Shown here in pieces: positions 43,448 through 51,933 of a stretch of DNA of 64,000 bases (position 1 is the first letter of the stretch; the number at the start of each line of letters is the position of its first letter). The notes below the pieces were generated by a model. It was not told the DNA's origin, ran no database searches, and worked only from the letters and a program-made list of their open reading frames with translations. Made by a program: the position numbers and the translations under genes. The stretch comes from Arthrobacter cavernae (GTDB lineage Bacteria > Actinomycetota > Actinomycetes > Actinomycetales > Micrococcaceae). Location: assembly GCF_017368795.1 (NCBI RefSeq), contig NZ_JAFNLL010000040.1, positions 1 through 64,000 on the forward strand. Reading direction: 5' to 3'.

Positions 43448-43461
43448 TGTAAGCGTTTACA
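43448..43461. promoter_or_regulatory. LacI-type operator before the GH65 operon
   Basis: TGTAAGCGTTTACA is a near-perfect palindrome with central CG, the classic LacI/CcpA-type pattern, in the AT-rich promoter region upstream of the repressor gene. Confidence 0.6.
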
Positions 43462-43562
43462 ATTTTTACAATCAAGGGGGTTTCAACTGATTGCGGAATT
43501 GTGACGTGGGCCTCACCGGGAGGGTGGGGCGTGGAGCGCCGGCGCGGGCTCGGCGCAGGCCC

Positions 43563-44180
43563 TCAGCGGAGGACATAGTGGCGCAGGAAGGCGCTTACAT
43601 CGGACAGTTCCGGGGATTCAATCCGATGGCCCATGCCGGGGTAGCTCCGGGCCGTCAAGGCCATGTTGGCGTTGAGCCACTCAGCCGTGTATTCGATGGC
43701 GTCGCCGTTGATGACGGGATCGGCCTTGTCCCTGCCCCAGAAGAACGGTGGCGGGGTGTCGAAGGATTCGCTGAGCGCGAGGAGGTCATTCTCGAGGACG
43801 AAGCCGGACAGGCCTACCGTGGCTTTGAATTCGTGGGGGCGCAGGCGCAGGAGCGTGCTGGCCATCGCCATGCCCTGGGAGTAGCCGAGAAGGCTGACGC
43901 TGCTGTGGTTGTCCTTGACGGAGTTGATCCAGGCGAAGACCTTGTTAGTGGACGTGATCACATCGGCGAAGTCGTTGGACAGGAAATAGTCCAGGAGGAA
44001 CCAGCCATGATGGTCGCCGATTTCCATGGGACCGCGGAGCGCTGCGCAGCTGAACTCGGCCGGCAACTGCGGGAACAGATTGACCATCCGCTGCTCGTCG
44101 GTGCCGTAGCCGTGCATCATCACCAGCAGCGGGGTTCCCGCGCGCTCGTTCTCGGGCTTGGACCAGACCACCGTTTCCAT
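43563..44180 (-). CDS. Phospholipase/carboxylesterase family alpha/beta hydrolase
   Basis: 205 aa. LLVMMHGYGTDEQRMVNLFPQL at the oxyanion region, nucleophile elbow GYSQGMAMA (Ser), and ARSYPGMGHRIESPEL with the catalytic His, as in the YpfH/carboxylesterase subfamily. Cytoplasmic, substrate unknown. Convergent arrangements at both sides; it lies between two sugar operons without clear link. Confidence 0.85.
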   Translation of the reverse strand: METVVWSKPENERAGTPLLVMMHGYGTDEQRMVNLFPQLPAEFSCAALRGPMEIGDHHGWFLLDYFLSNDFADVITSTNKVFAWINSVKDNHSSVSLLGYSQGMAMASTLLRLRPHEFKATVGLSGFVLENDLLALSESFDTPPPFFWGRDKADPVINGDAIEYTAEWLNANMALTARSYPGMGHRIESPELSDVSAFLRHYVLR

Positions 44181-44271
44181 GGGGGCTAGCCTAGCGGGCG
44201 CCCGCGCCGGTGGCGCAGGGGCCGGACCGCGGCGGGCGCGCCCGGCCTTCGCGTGAGCCAGGCCCGCGTGC

Positions 44272-44361
44272 GATTCTGCTCAATCATTCGAATGGACAAA
44301 TTCCCCCGGGCCCGGAATCCGCGGCTCCGGATCGGCAATCCGCGAATGATTGAGCAGAATC
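44272..44361. repeat. Long inverted repeat, 19-bp arms
   Basis: GATTCTGCTCAATCATTCG (44272-44290) and its exact reverse complement (44343-44361) enclose 52 bp that contain further GC-rich inverted segments. It lies in the 377-bp gene-free stretch between the esterase and the fructose operon. It could be an RNA hairpin or a dispersed repeat. Confidence 0.55.
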
Positions 44362-44458
44362 CGCCGCCCGGCCACCACGAGCCCACCCGCCAACCCACAC
44401 CCCCGCCACCCACCCACCCTCCCCACCAAGTCGCAATCTGCGTTTATGTTGTTTTCTA

Positions 44459-44491
44459 TTGACTTACCAACACAAACAAAGATAGAGTCAA
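44459..44491 (+). promoter_or_regulatory. Promoter/operator region of the fructose operon
   Basis: TTGACT (44459-44464) and AGTCAA (44486-44491) form an inverted repeat around an A/C-rich core (ACAAACAAAG) in the only AT-rich patch of the upstream gap. TTGACT also matches a -35 hexamer. Likely binding site of the DeoR-type regulator encoded next. Confidence 0.45.
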
Positions 44492-44557
44492 GCAATTCCA
44501 CATCATGTGATGACTGTCACGGATGGTCCGGCCTTGAATCTACGCAATGGAGGGTAC

Positions 44558-45343
44558 GTGTTCGCTGAGGAGCGCCAACAGCTCATTTCCGGTCTGGTCG
44601 GCGAGCGCGGCCGGGTCAGCGTCACCGAGTTGGCCGACCGCTTCAGCATCACCACCGAGACTGTGCGCCGGGATCTCGCCGCCCTTGAAACCGAAGGCAA
44701 GGTGCGCCGCGTCCATGGCGGGGCCGTCTCCTCGGACCGCCTCAGCACCCGCGAGGAAAGCATCTTTGAGCGAACCATCCAGCGGAAGCTCGAAAAACTG
44801 CGGATCGCCGACGCCGCCCTGGCCATGATCCCGGAATCGGGCAGCATCCTCCTGGACGCCGGTTCCAGCACCGAGACCCTGGCCGAGGTCCTCGCCCAGC
44901 GCAACACCACGGCCGGGCCGGACGGCGAACTCGTGGTCATCACCCACGCCATCCCCATCGCCGGCAAGCTCTCCAACACCCCTGGCATTGCCCTGCAGAT
45001 CCTGGGCGGCCGCGTCCGCGGACTCACCCAGGCCGCCGTCGGGCAGGCCACCGTGGAAGCCGCCTACAAGCTGCGCCCGGACATTGCATTCGTGGGCGCC
45101 AACGGGATCCACCCCGGGTTCGGGCTCAGCACTCCTGACCCCGAAGAAGCCGCCGTGAAGGCCGCCTTCGTCAAGTCTGCCCGCCGCGTTGTGGTGCTGG
45201 CCGACTCCTCCAAGCTGGACGCCGAAACGCTGGTCCAGTTCGCCGCCCTGAAAGATGTGGACACTTTGATCACAGACAACACCCCCTCCGCAGAGCTGTC
45301 GGCCGCCCTGGCCGATGCCGGCGTCGATGTGGTGATCGTATGA
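44558..45343 (+). CDS. DeoR-family regulator of the fructose operon
   Basis: 261 aa. DeoR HTH (RQQLISGLVGERGRVSVTELADRFSITTETVRRDLAALETEGKVRRVHGGAV) and a DeoR sensor domain (GANGIHPGFGLSTPDPEEAAVKAAFV). I chose the GTG at 44558 because GGAGGG lies 5 nt upstream and the protein then starts directly before the HTH; the frame is open from 44507. Stop overlaps fruK by ATGA. Sensor domains of this type bind a phosphosugar, here probably fructose 1-phosphate. Confidence 0.87.
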   Translation: MFAEERQQLISGLVGERGRVSVTELADRFSITTETVRRDLAALETEGKVRRVHGGAVSSDRLSTREESIFERTIQRKLEKLRIADAALAMIPESGSILLDAGSSTETLAEVLAQRNTTAGPDGELVVITHAIPIAGKLSNTPGIALQILGGRVRGLTQAAVGQATVEAAYKLRPDIAFVGANGIHPGFGLSTPDPEEAAVKAAFVKSARRVVVLADSSKLDAETLVQFAALKDVDTLITDNTPSAELSAALADAGVDVVIV

Positions 45344-46326
45344 TCGTCACGCTCACCGCCAACCCCAGCCTCGACCGCACGGTGGACCTGCCCGGCCCGT
45401 TGGCCCGCGGCGAAGTCCAGCGCGCCGTCGCCGTCCACCAGGAGTCCGGCGGCAAGGGCGTCAACGTCTCCCGCGCGCTCGTGGCCTCCGGCCTCGAGAC
45501 CGTGGCGGTGCTGCCGGGCGCGGATGCGGACCCCGTCCTTGCAGGACTGCACGACGGCGGTGTGCCGTTTGCGGCGCTGCCGATCGGCCAGGCGCTGCGC
45601 AGCAACGTGACGCTCACCGAACCGGACGGCGTCACCACCAAGATCAACGAACCCGGCCCGGAGCTGGGCGCAGAACAGCAGGAGGCCCTGATCGGGCTGC
45701 TGCTGGAGCGCTCCCGTGGCGCCAGCTGGGTGGTTCTCGCGGGTTCGCTCCCACCAGGAGTGCCTGCGGATTTCTACGCCACGATCGCCCGCCGGCTTCG
45801 TTCGCGAAACGACGGCACGGCTGCCCCGAGCATCGCCATCGATTCCTCCGGAGCCCCGCTCGCTGCCGCCCTGAGGGGTGCGGCCGTGGGGAAGCCGGAT
45901 CTCCTCAAGCCCAACGCTGAGGAGCTCGCCGAGCTCGCCGCCGCTGCGGGCCTCAGCAACGTCTCCACGGCTGACGAACTGGAAGCGGACCCAGCCAAAG
46001 CGGCCCAAGCCGCCGCCGCCGTCGTCGCCAGCGGTGTAGGCGCCGTTCTCGCAACACTCGGTTCCAAGGGCGCAGTCCTGGTGACGGCCGACGGCGCGTG
46101 GTTCGCCACGCATCCGCCGATCAAGGCCGTCAGCACGGTAGGCGCCGGAGATTCCGCGCTGGCCGGATACTTGCTGGCCGCTACCCAGGGCAGGTCCGCG
46201 CAGGACTGCCTTCGTCAGGCCGTGGCACATGGTGCCGCTGCTGCTTCGCTGCCGGGCTCCACTGTCCCTGCAGTCCACCAGACAACCCCCGACGCCGTAA
46301 CCATCACGGCCCTCCAGAAGGACTAA
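45340..46326 (+). CDS. fruK: 1-phosphofructokinase
   Basis: 328-aa PfkB/ribokinase-fold kinase. Signatures: TLTANPSLDRTVDLPG, ESGGKGVNVSRALVASGLETVAVLPG, and the catalytic GAGDSALAGYL (residues 268-278, with the base Asp). It phosphorylates fructose 1-phosphate to fructose 1,6-bisphosphate, the step after FruA import. Coupled to the DeoR gene (ATGA) and 2 bp from fruA. Confidence 0.92.
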   Translation: MIVTLTANPSLDRTVDLPGPLARGEVQRAVAVHQESGGKGVNVSRALVASGLETVAVLPGADADPVLAGLHDGGVPFAALPIGQALRSNVTLTEPDGVTTKINEPGPELGAEQQEALIGLLLERSRGASWVVLAGSLPPGVPADFYATIARRLRSRNDGTAAPSIAIDSSGAPLAAALRGAAVGKPDLLKPNAEELAELAAAAGLSNVSTADELEADPAKAAQAAAAVVASGVGAVLATLGSKGAVLVTADGAWFATHPPIKAVSTVGAGDSALAGYLLAATQGRSAQDCLRQAVAHGAAAASLPGSTVPAVHQTTPDAVTITALQKD

Positions 46327-46328
46327 CA

Positions 46329-48395
46329 GTGACCCAGCTCATCACCCCCCAATTGGTCACCCTCGACCAGAACCTGGGCGACGCCCCCGCCGACGTCATC
46401 CGTTTCCTGGTCGGCAAAGTCGCCGCCGCTGGCCGTGCTTCCGAGGTTGAAGGGCTCTTCGCAGACGCCTTCGCCCGTGAGCAGAAGACCGCCACCGGCG
46501 TCCCGGGCGGCATCGCGATCCCGCACTGCCGCTCCGCCGCCGTGACCGAGCCGGCACTGGCCATGGCCCGCTTGTCCCACAAGGTGGACTTCGGCGCCAA
46601 AGATGGCCCCGCCGACATCATCTTCTTCATCGCGGCACCGGAAGGGGCCGACCAGGAGCACCTGAAGCTGCTCTCCAAGCTGGCCCGCTCGCTCATCAAG
46701 AAGGACTTCACCGCAGCCCTGCGCGCCGCAAGCTCCCCCGAGGAAATCGTGGAGCTGGTGGATGGCGCGCTGGCCGACAAGCCGGCTGCCCACGCAGCCC
46801 CGGCTGCCGCCCCTGCCGAGGCTGCTCCGGCCGCGGCCGCAGCACCTGTCGCGGCCGCAGCACCTGCCGCACCTGCCGCACCGAAGCGCATCGTCGCCGT
46901 CACGGCCTGCCCCACCGGCATTGCCCACACCTACATGGCGGCCGACTCCCTCGTGGCAGCAGCCAAGGAAGCCGGCGTGGACCTTCAGGTGGAAACCCAG
47001 GGTTCCGGTGCCGTCACCCCGCTTGACCCCGCGGTTATTGCCGCAGCCGACGCCGTGATCTTCGCCGTCGACGTCGACGTCCGCGGCAAGGAGCGCTTTG
47101 CCGGCAAGCCGGTCATCAGCGCCCCGGTCAAGCGCGGCATCGATGAGCCCGCCAAGATGGTGCAGGAGGCACTCGCGGCCGCCAGCGACCCCAACGCCCA
47201 CCGCGTGCCGCACTTCGGCGCCGAAGAAAACGCCGAACACGCCGCGGAAGCAGCCAGCGAGCACTTCGGCACCAAGCTCAAGAAGGTCCTGCTGACGGGC
47301 GTCAGCTACATGATCCCGTTCGTCGCCGGCGGCGGCCTGCTCATCGCCCTCGGCTTCCTGCTGGGTGGCTACGAAATTGCGGGCGTTGCGAACAAGATCC
47401 TGGCGGAGAACACCCTGGGCAACCTTCCCAGCGAGTTCCCAGCACAGGCCTGGGGCCCCCTTGGCGCCTACCTGGGGGCGGTCCTCTTCAAGATCGGCGC
47501 CCTGGCCTTCGGTTTCCTCGTCCCGGCGCTGGCAGGCTACATCGCTTTCGGCATCGCCGACCGTCCAGGCATCGCTCCCGGCTTTGTTGCCGGCGCGGTC
47601 GCCGCGTTCATGGACGCCGGCTTCCTGGGCGGCATCGTGGGCGGCCTGCTGGCCGGTGTCACGGCACACTGGATCGGCAGCTTCAACGTACCCCGCTGGC
47701 TGCGCGGCCTCATGCCCGTGGTGATCATTCCCATCGGGGCCTCGATCGTCGCGTCCGGCCTGATGTTCCTTGTCTTGGGCGGTCCGATTGCCGGCCTGAC
47801 CAAGGCATTGAACACCTGGCTGACCGGCATGACCGGCGCCTCCGCAATTATCCTCGGCGTCATCCTCGGCCTCATGATGTGCTTCGACCTCGGCGGCCCC
47901 GTCAACAAGGTGGCCTACGGCTTCGCCGTCGCCGGCCTGGGTGCCGGCAGCCTGGCCAACCCCGCTCCGCTGCAGATCATGGCAGCCGTTATGGCCGCCG
48001 GCATGGTTCCGCCGCTGGCCATGGCCCTGGCCACCGTGCTCAACAAGAAGGGCTTCAGCCTGGCCGAACGAGAGAACGGCAAAGCCGCTTGGCTGCTGGG
48101 TGCGTCCTTCATCTCCGAAGGCGCCATCCCGTTCGCCGCGGCTGACCCGCTCCGCGTGCTTCCCGCGTCGATGGTGGGCGGTGCCGTGACCGGTGCACTC
48201 AGCATGGCGGCCGGCGTCACGTCCCAGGCGCCGCACGGCGGATTGTTCGTCTTCTTCGCCATCGGCAACGTGCTCATGTTCGTCCTGTCGATCGTGGCAG
48301 GCGTGATTGTGACGGCCCTGATTCTTCTTGCCCTGAAGCGCTGGGCAGTCAGGAAGCCCGTCGAGGCCGAGCCGGTTCCCGTTGCAGCAGCCTGA
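46329..48395 (+). CDS. fruA: Fructose PTS enzyme IIABC
   Basis: 688 aa in the order IIA-IIB-IIC. IIA: GIAIPHCRS with phospho-His66. A 45-residue Ala/Pro linker. IIB: VAVTACPTGIAHTYMAADSL with phospho-Cys194. IIC from about residue 320: LLTGVSYMIPFVAGGGLLIALGFLLGG and eight or so membrane segments, ending in APHGGLFVFFAIGN. Imports fructose as fructose 1-phosphate. The GTG at 46329, 2 bp after the fruK stop, starts the IIA domain. Membrane protein. Confidence 0.93.
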   Translation: MTQLITPQLVTLDQNLGDAPADVIRFLVGKVAAAGRASEVEGLFADAFAREQKTATGVPGGIAIPHCRSAAVTEPALAMARLSHKVDFGAKDGPADIIFFIAAPEGADQEHLKLLSKLARSLIKKDFTAALRAASSPEEIVELVDGALADKPAAHAAPAAAPAEAAPAAAAAPVAAAAPAAPAAPKRIVAVTACPTGIAHTYMAADSLVAAAKEAGVDLQVETQGSGAVTPLDPAVIAAADAVIFAVDVDVRGKERFAGKPVISAPVKRGIDEPAKMVQEALAAASDPNAHRVPHFGAEENAEHAAEAASEHFGTKLKKVLLTGVSYMIPFVAGGGLLIALGFLLGGYEIAGVANKILAENTLGNLPSEFPAQAWGPLGAYLGAVLFKIGALAFGFLVPALAGYIAFGIADRPGIAPGFVAGAVAAFMDAGFLGGIVGGLLAGVTAHWIGSFNVPRWLRGLMPVVIIPIGASIVASGLMFLVLGGPIAGLTKALNTWLTGMTGASAIILGVILGLMMCFDLGGPVNKVAYGFAVAGLGAGSLANPAPLQIMAAVMAAGMVPPLAMALATVLNKKGFSLAERENGKAAWLLGASFISEGAIPFAAADPLRVLPASMVGGAVTGALSMAAGVTSQAPHGGLFVFFAIGNVLMFVLSIVAGVIVTALILLALKRWAVRKPVEAEPVPVAAA

Positions 48396-48438
48396 GCGCG
48401 CGAACAGTCATCACGTAAGCAAGTAGAGGATCAGATCC

Positions 48439-50163
48439 ATGCAGACCTTTTCAGGTGTAGGCGTCGCCCCCGGACGTGTTCTGGGGCCGGTGCGGCAGAT
48501 GCCCAAGCCGGTGCAGGAACCCGCAGCTCCGCTGCAGGGCGCCGTCAATATTCCTGCCGACGTGACGGTTGAATCGCAGGGGCAGCGCATCAAGGATGCC
48601 GCCAAGGCCGTTCAAACGGAACTGCGGGCCCGTGCCGACAGCGCCAGCGGCGAAGGCAAAGAGGTCCTGGAAGCCACCGCGCTGATGGCCGCCGACCCCA
48701 TGCTGGTGAAATCGGCCATCAAGCTCCTCTCCCCCGAGGCCCCCGGCGGCGCCCGCACCGCGGAACGCGCCATCTGGGAGGCCGGCGGCTCGGTGGCCGA
48801 GACCCTCAAGGCCCTCGGCGGCTACATGGCCGAGCGCGTCGCGGACGTCCTGGACGTCCGCGCCCGCATCGTCTCGGAGCTGCGCGGGCTGCCCGCGCCG
48901 GGGATCCCGGCGTCGGACGTCCCGTTCATCCTGGCCGCGGAAGACCTGGCTCCGGCCGACACCGCCACGCTGGACCCGGCCAAGGTCATCGCGCTCATCA
49001 CCTCCAGCGGCGGCCCGCAGTCGCACACGGCCATCCTGGCCCGCGCGCTGGGCCTGCCCGCCGTCGTCGCCGCCCAGGGCGTGGACGATATCGCGGACGG
49101 CACCGAAGTCTACGTGGACGGCGCCGCCGGTGCCATCACCGTGGATCCCGGCGAGGACCTCCGTCTGGCCGCCAAGGCCTGGGCCACGCAGGCCTCCACA
49201 CTGGCCGCCTTCAGCGGCACCAACGTGATGGCGGACGGCTTCCGGGTACCGCTGCTCGCGAACGTGGGCACCGGCGCCGACGCGGTCAAGGCCGCCGACG
49301 CCGGAGCCGAGGGCGTGGGCCTGCTGCGCACCGAGTTCTGTTTCCTGGACCGCGACGACGAACCCACGGTGGAGGAGCAGATCGCCGCCTACGGCGCCGT
49401 CTTCGCCGCGTTCCCGGGCAAGAAGGTAGTGGTCAGGACGCTCGACGCCGGGGCTGACAAGCCCCTGCCGTTCCTCACCAATGCCGACGAACCCAACCCC
49501 GCCCTCGGCGTGCGCGGCTACCGCACGGACCTGACCTCCCCCGGCGTCCTGGAGCGCCAGCTCGAGGCGATCGCCGCGGCGGAGGCCGCCAACCGGGCCG
49601 AAGTATGGGTCATGGCACCGATGATCTCGACGGCGGACGAGGCAGCGCACTTCGCCTCGCTCTGCGCGGCCGCCGGGCTCACAACCCCGGGCGTGATGGT
49701 AGAGGTGCCCTCCGCGGCCCTCACCGCTGCAACGGTGCTGCGCGAAGTGGGCTTCGCGTCCCTCGGCACCAACGACCTCACCCAGTACGCCATGGCCGCC
49801 GACCGGCAGCTTGGCCCGCTGGCCACGCTCAACGACCCCTGGCAGCCCGCCATGCTGCAGCTCGTGAAGCTCACCGCGGACGGCGCAGCCCTGGTCAGCG
49901 GCGCCACCGGCACCGCAAAGCCGGTTGGCGTCTGCGGTGAGGCTGCAGCGGACCCGGCCCTCGCCGTCGTACTCGTGGGACTGGGCGTCGCCACGCTGTC
50001 CATGAGCGCGCGGGCACTGGCCGCCGTCGCCGCCGTCCTGGCGACGGTCACCGTGGCGCAGGCCCAGCAGCTTGCCGCCACTGCCTTGGCGGCACCGTCT
50101 GCCGCCGCCGCACGCGCCGCCGTCCGGGCCGAACTCCCCATCCTGGACGAACTCGGCCTCTAG
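48439..50163 (+). CDS. ptsI: PTS enzyme I (phosphoenolpyruvate-protein phosphotransferase)
   Basis: 574 aa, full length. Phospho-His domain GGPQSHTAILARALGLP (His196), PEP-binding barrel with GVGLLRTEFCFLDRDDEPT, ALGVRGYRTDLTSPGVLERQL, SLGTNDLTQYAMAADR and active-site Cys499 in GVCGEAAAD. It transfers phosphate from PEP to HPr. It lies 43 bp after fruA, so general PTS proteins are co-expressed with the fructose-specific transporter. The C-terminus is Ala-rich, and GEAAAD replaces the more usual GEMAGD. Confidence 0.93.
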   Translation: MQTFSGVGVAPGRVLGPVRQMPKPVQEPAAPLQGAVNIPADVTVESQGQRIKDAAKAVQTELRARADSASGEGKEVLEATALMAADPMLVKSAIKLLSPEAPGGARTAERAIWEAGGSVAETLKALGGYMAERVADVLDVRARIVSELRGLPAPGIPASDVPFILAAEDLAPADTATLDPAKVIALITSSGGPQSHTAILARALGLPAVVAAQGVDDIADGTEVYVDGAAGAITVDPGEDLRLAAKAWATQASTLAAFSGTNVMADGFRVPLLANVGTGADAVKAADAGAEGVGLLRTEFCFLDRDDEPTVEEQIAAYGAVFAAFPGKKVVVRTLDAGADKPLPFLTNADEPNPALGVRGYRTDLTSPGVLERQLEAIAAAEAANRAEVWVMAPMISTADEAAHFASLCAAAGLTTPGVMVEVPSAALTAATVLREVGFASLGTNDLTQYAMAADRQLGPLATLNDPWQPAMLQLVKLTADGAALVSGATGTAKPVGVCGEAAADPALAVVLVGLGVATLSMSARALAAVAAVLATVTVAQAQQLAATALAAPSAAAARAAVRAELPILDELGL

Positions 50164-50194
50164 ACTTTCAACCACCCGCAAGCAAGGAGCATCA

Positions 50195-50473
50195 ATGTCT
50201 GAACGTACCGCCACCATCGCCAGCCGCGTCGGCCTGCACGCCCGCCCGGCCGCCATCTTCGCCGAAGCCGCCGGTGAACTTGACCTCGAGATCACCATCG
50301 CCCGCGACGGCGAGCCCGCCGACGACGCCATGGACGCCGCCAGCATCCTGTCCCTCATGAGCCTCGGAGCCGCGTTCGGCGACGTCGTGGTGCTCCGCGC
50401 CGAGGGCGCCGGAGCCGACCAGGCTTTGGACAGCCTCGTGAAGATCCTGGAAACGGACCACGACGCCGAGTAG
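50195..50473 (+). CDS. ptsH: PTS phosphocarrier protein HPr
   Basis: 92 aa. Phosphorylation site SRVGLHARPA with His15, and the ASILSLMSLGAAFGD helix containing the Ser equivalent to Ser46. The gene follows ptsI by 31 bp with AAGGAG before the ATG; it ends the fructose operon. Confidence 0.93.
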   Translation: MSERTATIASRVGLHARPAAIFAEAAGELDLEITIARDGEPADDAMDAASILSLMSLGAAFGDVVVLRAEGAGADQALDSLVKILETDHDAE

Positions 50474-50522
50474 TCCGCCTGCAGGTCCGCCTGCCGCTGC
50501 CCGACGCGCATACAGCCGGCGA

Positions 50523-50748
50523 CACCTTACATTTCGTAAGGGTGCTTAGTATCGTTAACGGTGTTGCCGATCACATTCCGGCCCGAGCGAAACCACAGGG
50601 CCAGGAGCCGACGGCGGCCTAGGCACCCTGTGGTGTTGGAGGCACCTCGCGGGGCCAGCAGTCCGAAATTGGACTGGCAGTCGGAATACATCGCGAGGGA
50701 GTCTGCCGATTCAGCGCGGATTCCCGCTAGCAAAGGAAGGTGTTGACT
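50523..50748 (+). ncRNA. Candidate structured leader RNA, class unknown
   Basis: Between ptsH and a small membrane-protein gene lie several stems: CACCTTAC/GTAAGGGTG (50523-50544), ACCACAGGG/CCCTGTGGT (50592-50600 with 50626-50634), CCTCGCG/CGCGAGG (50645-50651 with 50692-50698) enclosing CAGTCC/GGACTG (50659-50664 with 50671-50676). The last three could form a compact nested fold in the 5' untranslated region. I match it to no riboswitch I know, and see no terminator-like T-run. Confidence 0.4.
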
Positions 50749-50919
50749 ATGAACACGCTTCTGATCATCGCAGGCGTCATCGCAATCGTCCTCCTGCTCG
50801 TAGGCGGCTTCACCCAGGCACTCAACTGGCTATTGTGGGTAGGCATCGTCCTTCTGCTGGTGGCCGCCATCGGCTGGCTTCTCAGCTTCGTTTCCGGCCG
50901 GAGGGGCCACACGGTTTAG
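50749..50919 (+). CDS. Small two-helix membrane protein (56 aa)
   Basis: AAGGAAGG precedes the ATG. The protein has two hydrophobic helices (LLIIAGVIAIVLLLVGGF and LLWVGIVLLLVAAIGWLLSFV) joined by TQALNW, and a short basic tail (SGRRGHTV). Similar short proteins occur widely in actinobacteria and are often stress-induced, but no function is known. The long structured leader suggests post-transcriptional control. Confidence 0.75.
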   Translation: MNTLLIIAGVIAIVLLLVGGFTQALNWLLWVGIVLLLVAAIGWLLSFVSGRRGHTV

Positions 50920-50977
50920 TCCTGCTTGCTGCATAGCCGGGTAGCCGAACCGGACCCGGAGTCCGCCGCGCCCGCAT

Positions 50978-51057
50978 TGACCCTCTTTGGATTCCAGCCC
51001 GCTCCGACACGCCTGAATCAGGGCATGTCGCGGTGCTTGGCGTTCCAAACAGGGTCA
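50978..51057. repeat. Imperfect palindromic repeat, copy 1
   Basis: Begins TGACCCTCTTTGGA and ends CCAAACAGGGTCA, so the outer 13 or so bases are near inverted; the core GACACGCCTGA/CAGGGCATGTCG is also partly self-complementary. About 75% of it matches copy 2 at 51813-51889 in the same orientation. Confidence 0.65.
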
Positions 51058-51119
51058 GGAAGGGCAGGCCCAAGGGCAACAAACCCCAAGGGCAACAAAC
51101 CCCGACGGCGCCACCTGGG

Positions 51120-51515
51120 TCAAGCGGTATTGCGCGGCTCGGCGGTCCCAGTGCCTGCATCCGGGTTGTTGGGGTCAGGCGGCCCCGGAGGACCGGGTTC
51201 CGGGCTGTGCGGCTTGACGTCCGGGTCCCAGGGCTCGGGAATTTCGTCCGGATGGTGGGGGACGGGAAATACATCGGGGTCACGCGGAATGGGGTTCTCC
51301 CCCGGATGATGCTGCGTGCCCGGGTCGTGGGGGATTGCTTCGAAGCCTGAATCACCCCTTTGCCCTCCCTCCTTCACGGGCCCTTCCTCATCCACGGGCT
51401 CAGCCTGCTTCACGGGCTCAGCCTGCGGCCCGGGGCCCATCTCCTGTTCGGGAGTCGGCGTCCCGTAGCCCCCAAACTCGTCTTCGGGGTGTGCGTGCGG
51501 CTTGTCCTGGCTCAT
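51120..51515 (-). CDS. Disordered Pro/Glu/His-rich protein (131 aa)
   Basis: ATG with an AGGAGG site. Low-complexity composition: EDEFGGYGTPTPEQEMGPGPQ, repeated AEPVKQAEPVDEEGPVKEG, and a run of His-Pro-Asp motifs (IPHDPGTQHHPGENPIPRDP, then HHPDEIPEPWDPD). Proline-rich repeats suggest an unstructured cell-envelope or stress protein. No signal peptide is visible. It lies between the two palindromic repeats. Confidence 0.6.
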   Translation of the reverse strand: MSQDKPHAHPEDEFGGYGTPTPEQEMGPGPQAEPVKQAEPVDEEGPVKEGGQRGDSGFEAIPHDPGTQHHPGENPIPRDPDVFPVPHHPDEIPEPWDPDVKPHSPEPGPPGPPDPNNPDAGTGTAEPRNTA

Positions 51516-51741
51516 GTCCTCCTCCTTGGAGTTGGTGGAATGCGACTTCGCGATCCCTAACCCTGCTTGCCCTCGCTGCTTCCTTGAGGTGTTCTGCCAG
51601 CTTGCGCTCGGCCTCCATCCGGCGTCGCGCAATTTCGCGCTGTTCACGGCTCGCTGCAGATCCGGCATAGTCGATCAGGGCAGGACGCCTGCCCTGTGCG
51701 GCCCCGCCGGCAGATGTCTTCGGTTCCGGTTTTTCGCCCAT
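51418..51741 (-). CDS. Small charged helical protein overlapping the next gene
   Basis: The first 70 residues look real: MGEKPEPKTSAGGAAQGRRP, then ALIDYAGSAASREQREIARRRMEAERKLAEHLKEAARASRVRDR, a strongly basic/acidic helix. The remainder overlaps the 131-aa gene by 98 bp in another frame and has shadow-like composition (Arg/Gly-rich), so the original stop codon may have been lost by a frameshift near 51520. Function unknown. Confidence 0.5.
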   Translation of the reverse strand: MGEKPEPKTSAGGAAQGRRPALIDYAGSAASREQREIARRRMEAERKLAEHLKEAARASRVRDREVAFHQLQGGGHEPGQAARTPRRRVWGLRDADSRTGDGPRAAG

Positions 51742-51812
51742 AGCCGCATCGTCCCACACGGCGTGGCGGCCTGGAAGGCCTGCCGCAAACTGACCTTCAC
51801 CCGCGGCCGTGC

Positions 51813-51889
51813 TGACCCTCCTTGAATCCCAGCAGGGTCCGACACGCCTTCAGGGTGTGTCGCGGCGGTTGGCGTCCCAAACAGGGTCA
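51813..51889. repeat. Imperfect palindromic repeat, copy 2
   Basis: Starts TGACCCTCCTTGAATCCCAG, contains CGACACGCC and GTGTGTCGCGGCGGTTGG, and ends CCCAAACAGGGTCA. Same orientation as copy 1 at 50978. It lies just after the stop of ku and before two small leftward genes. Confidence 0.65.
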
Positions 51890-51933
51890 GGAGGGCAGGC
51901 GGGCCACCCCAGGCATCTGCCCGACGGCGGTGC

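Noticed and set aside
39182..43504. A 1440-codon open frame on the + strand
   Set aside because: It is antisense to the GH65, HAD and LacI genes, which have clear motifs; high GC leaves long frames open on the opposite strand.
46790..46890. GCAGCACCTGCCGC-type repeats in fruA
   Set aside because: They encode the Ala/Pro interdomain linker between IIA and IIB.
46323..48236. A 637-codon leftward frame
   Set aside because: Antisense to fruA; His/Gly/Asp-rich shadow composition without motifs.
48451..50511. A 686-codon leftward frame
   Set aside because: Shadow of ptsI and ptsH.
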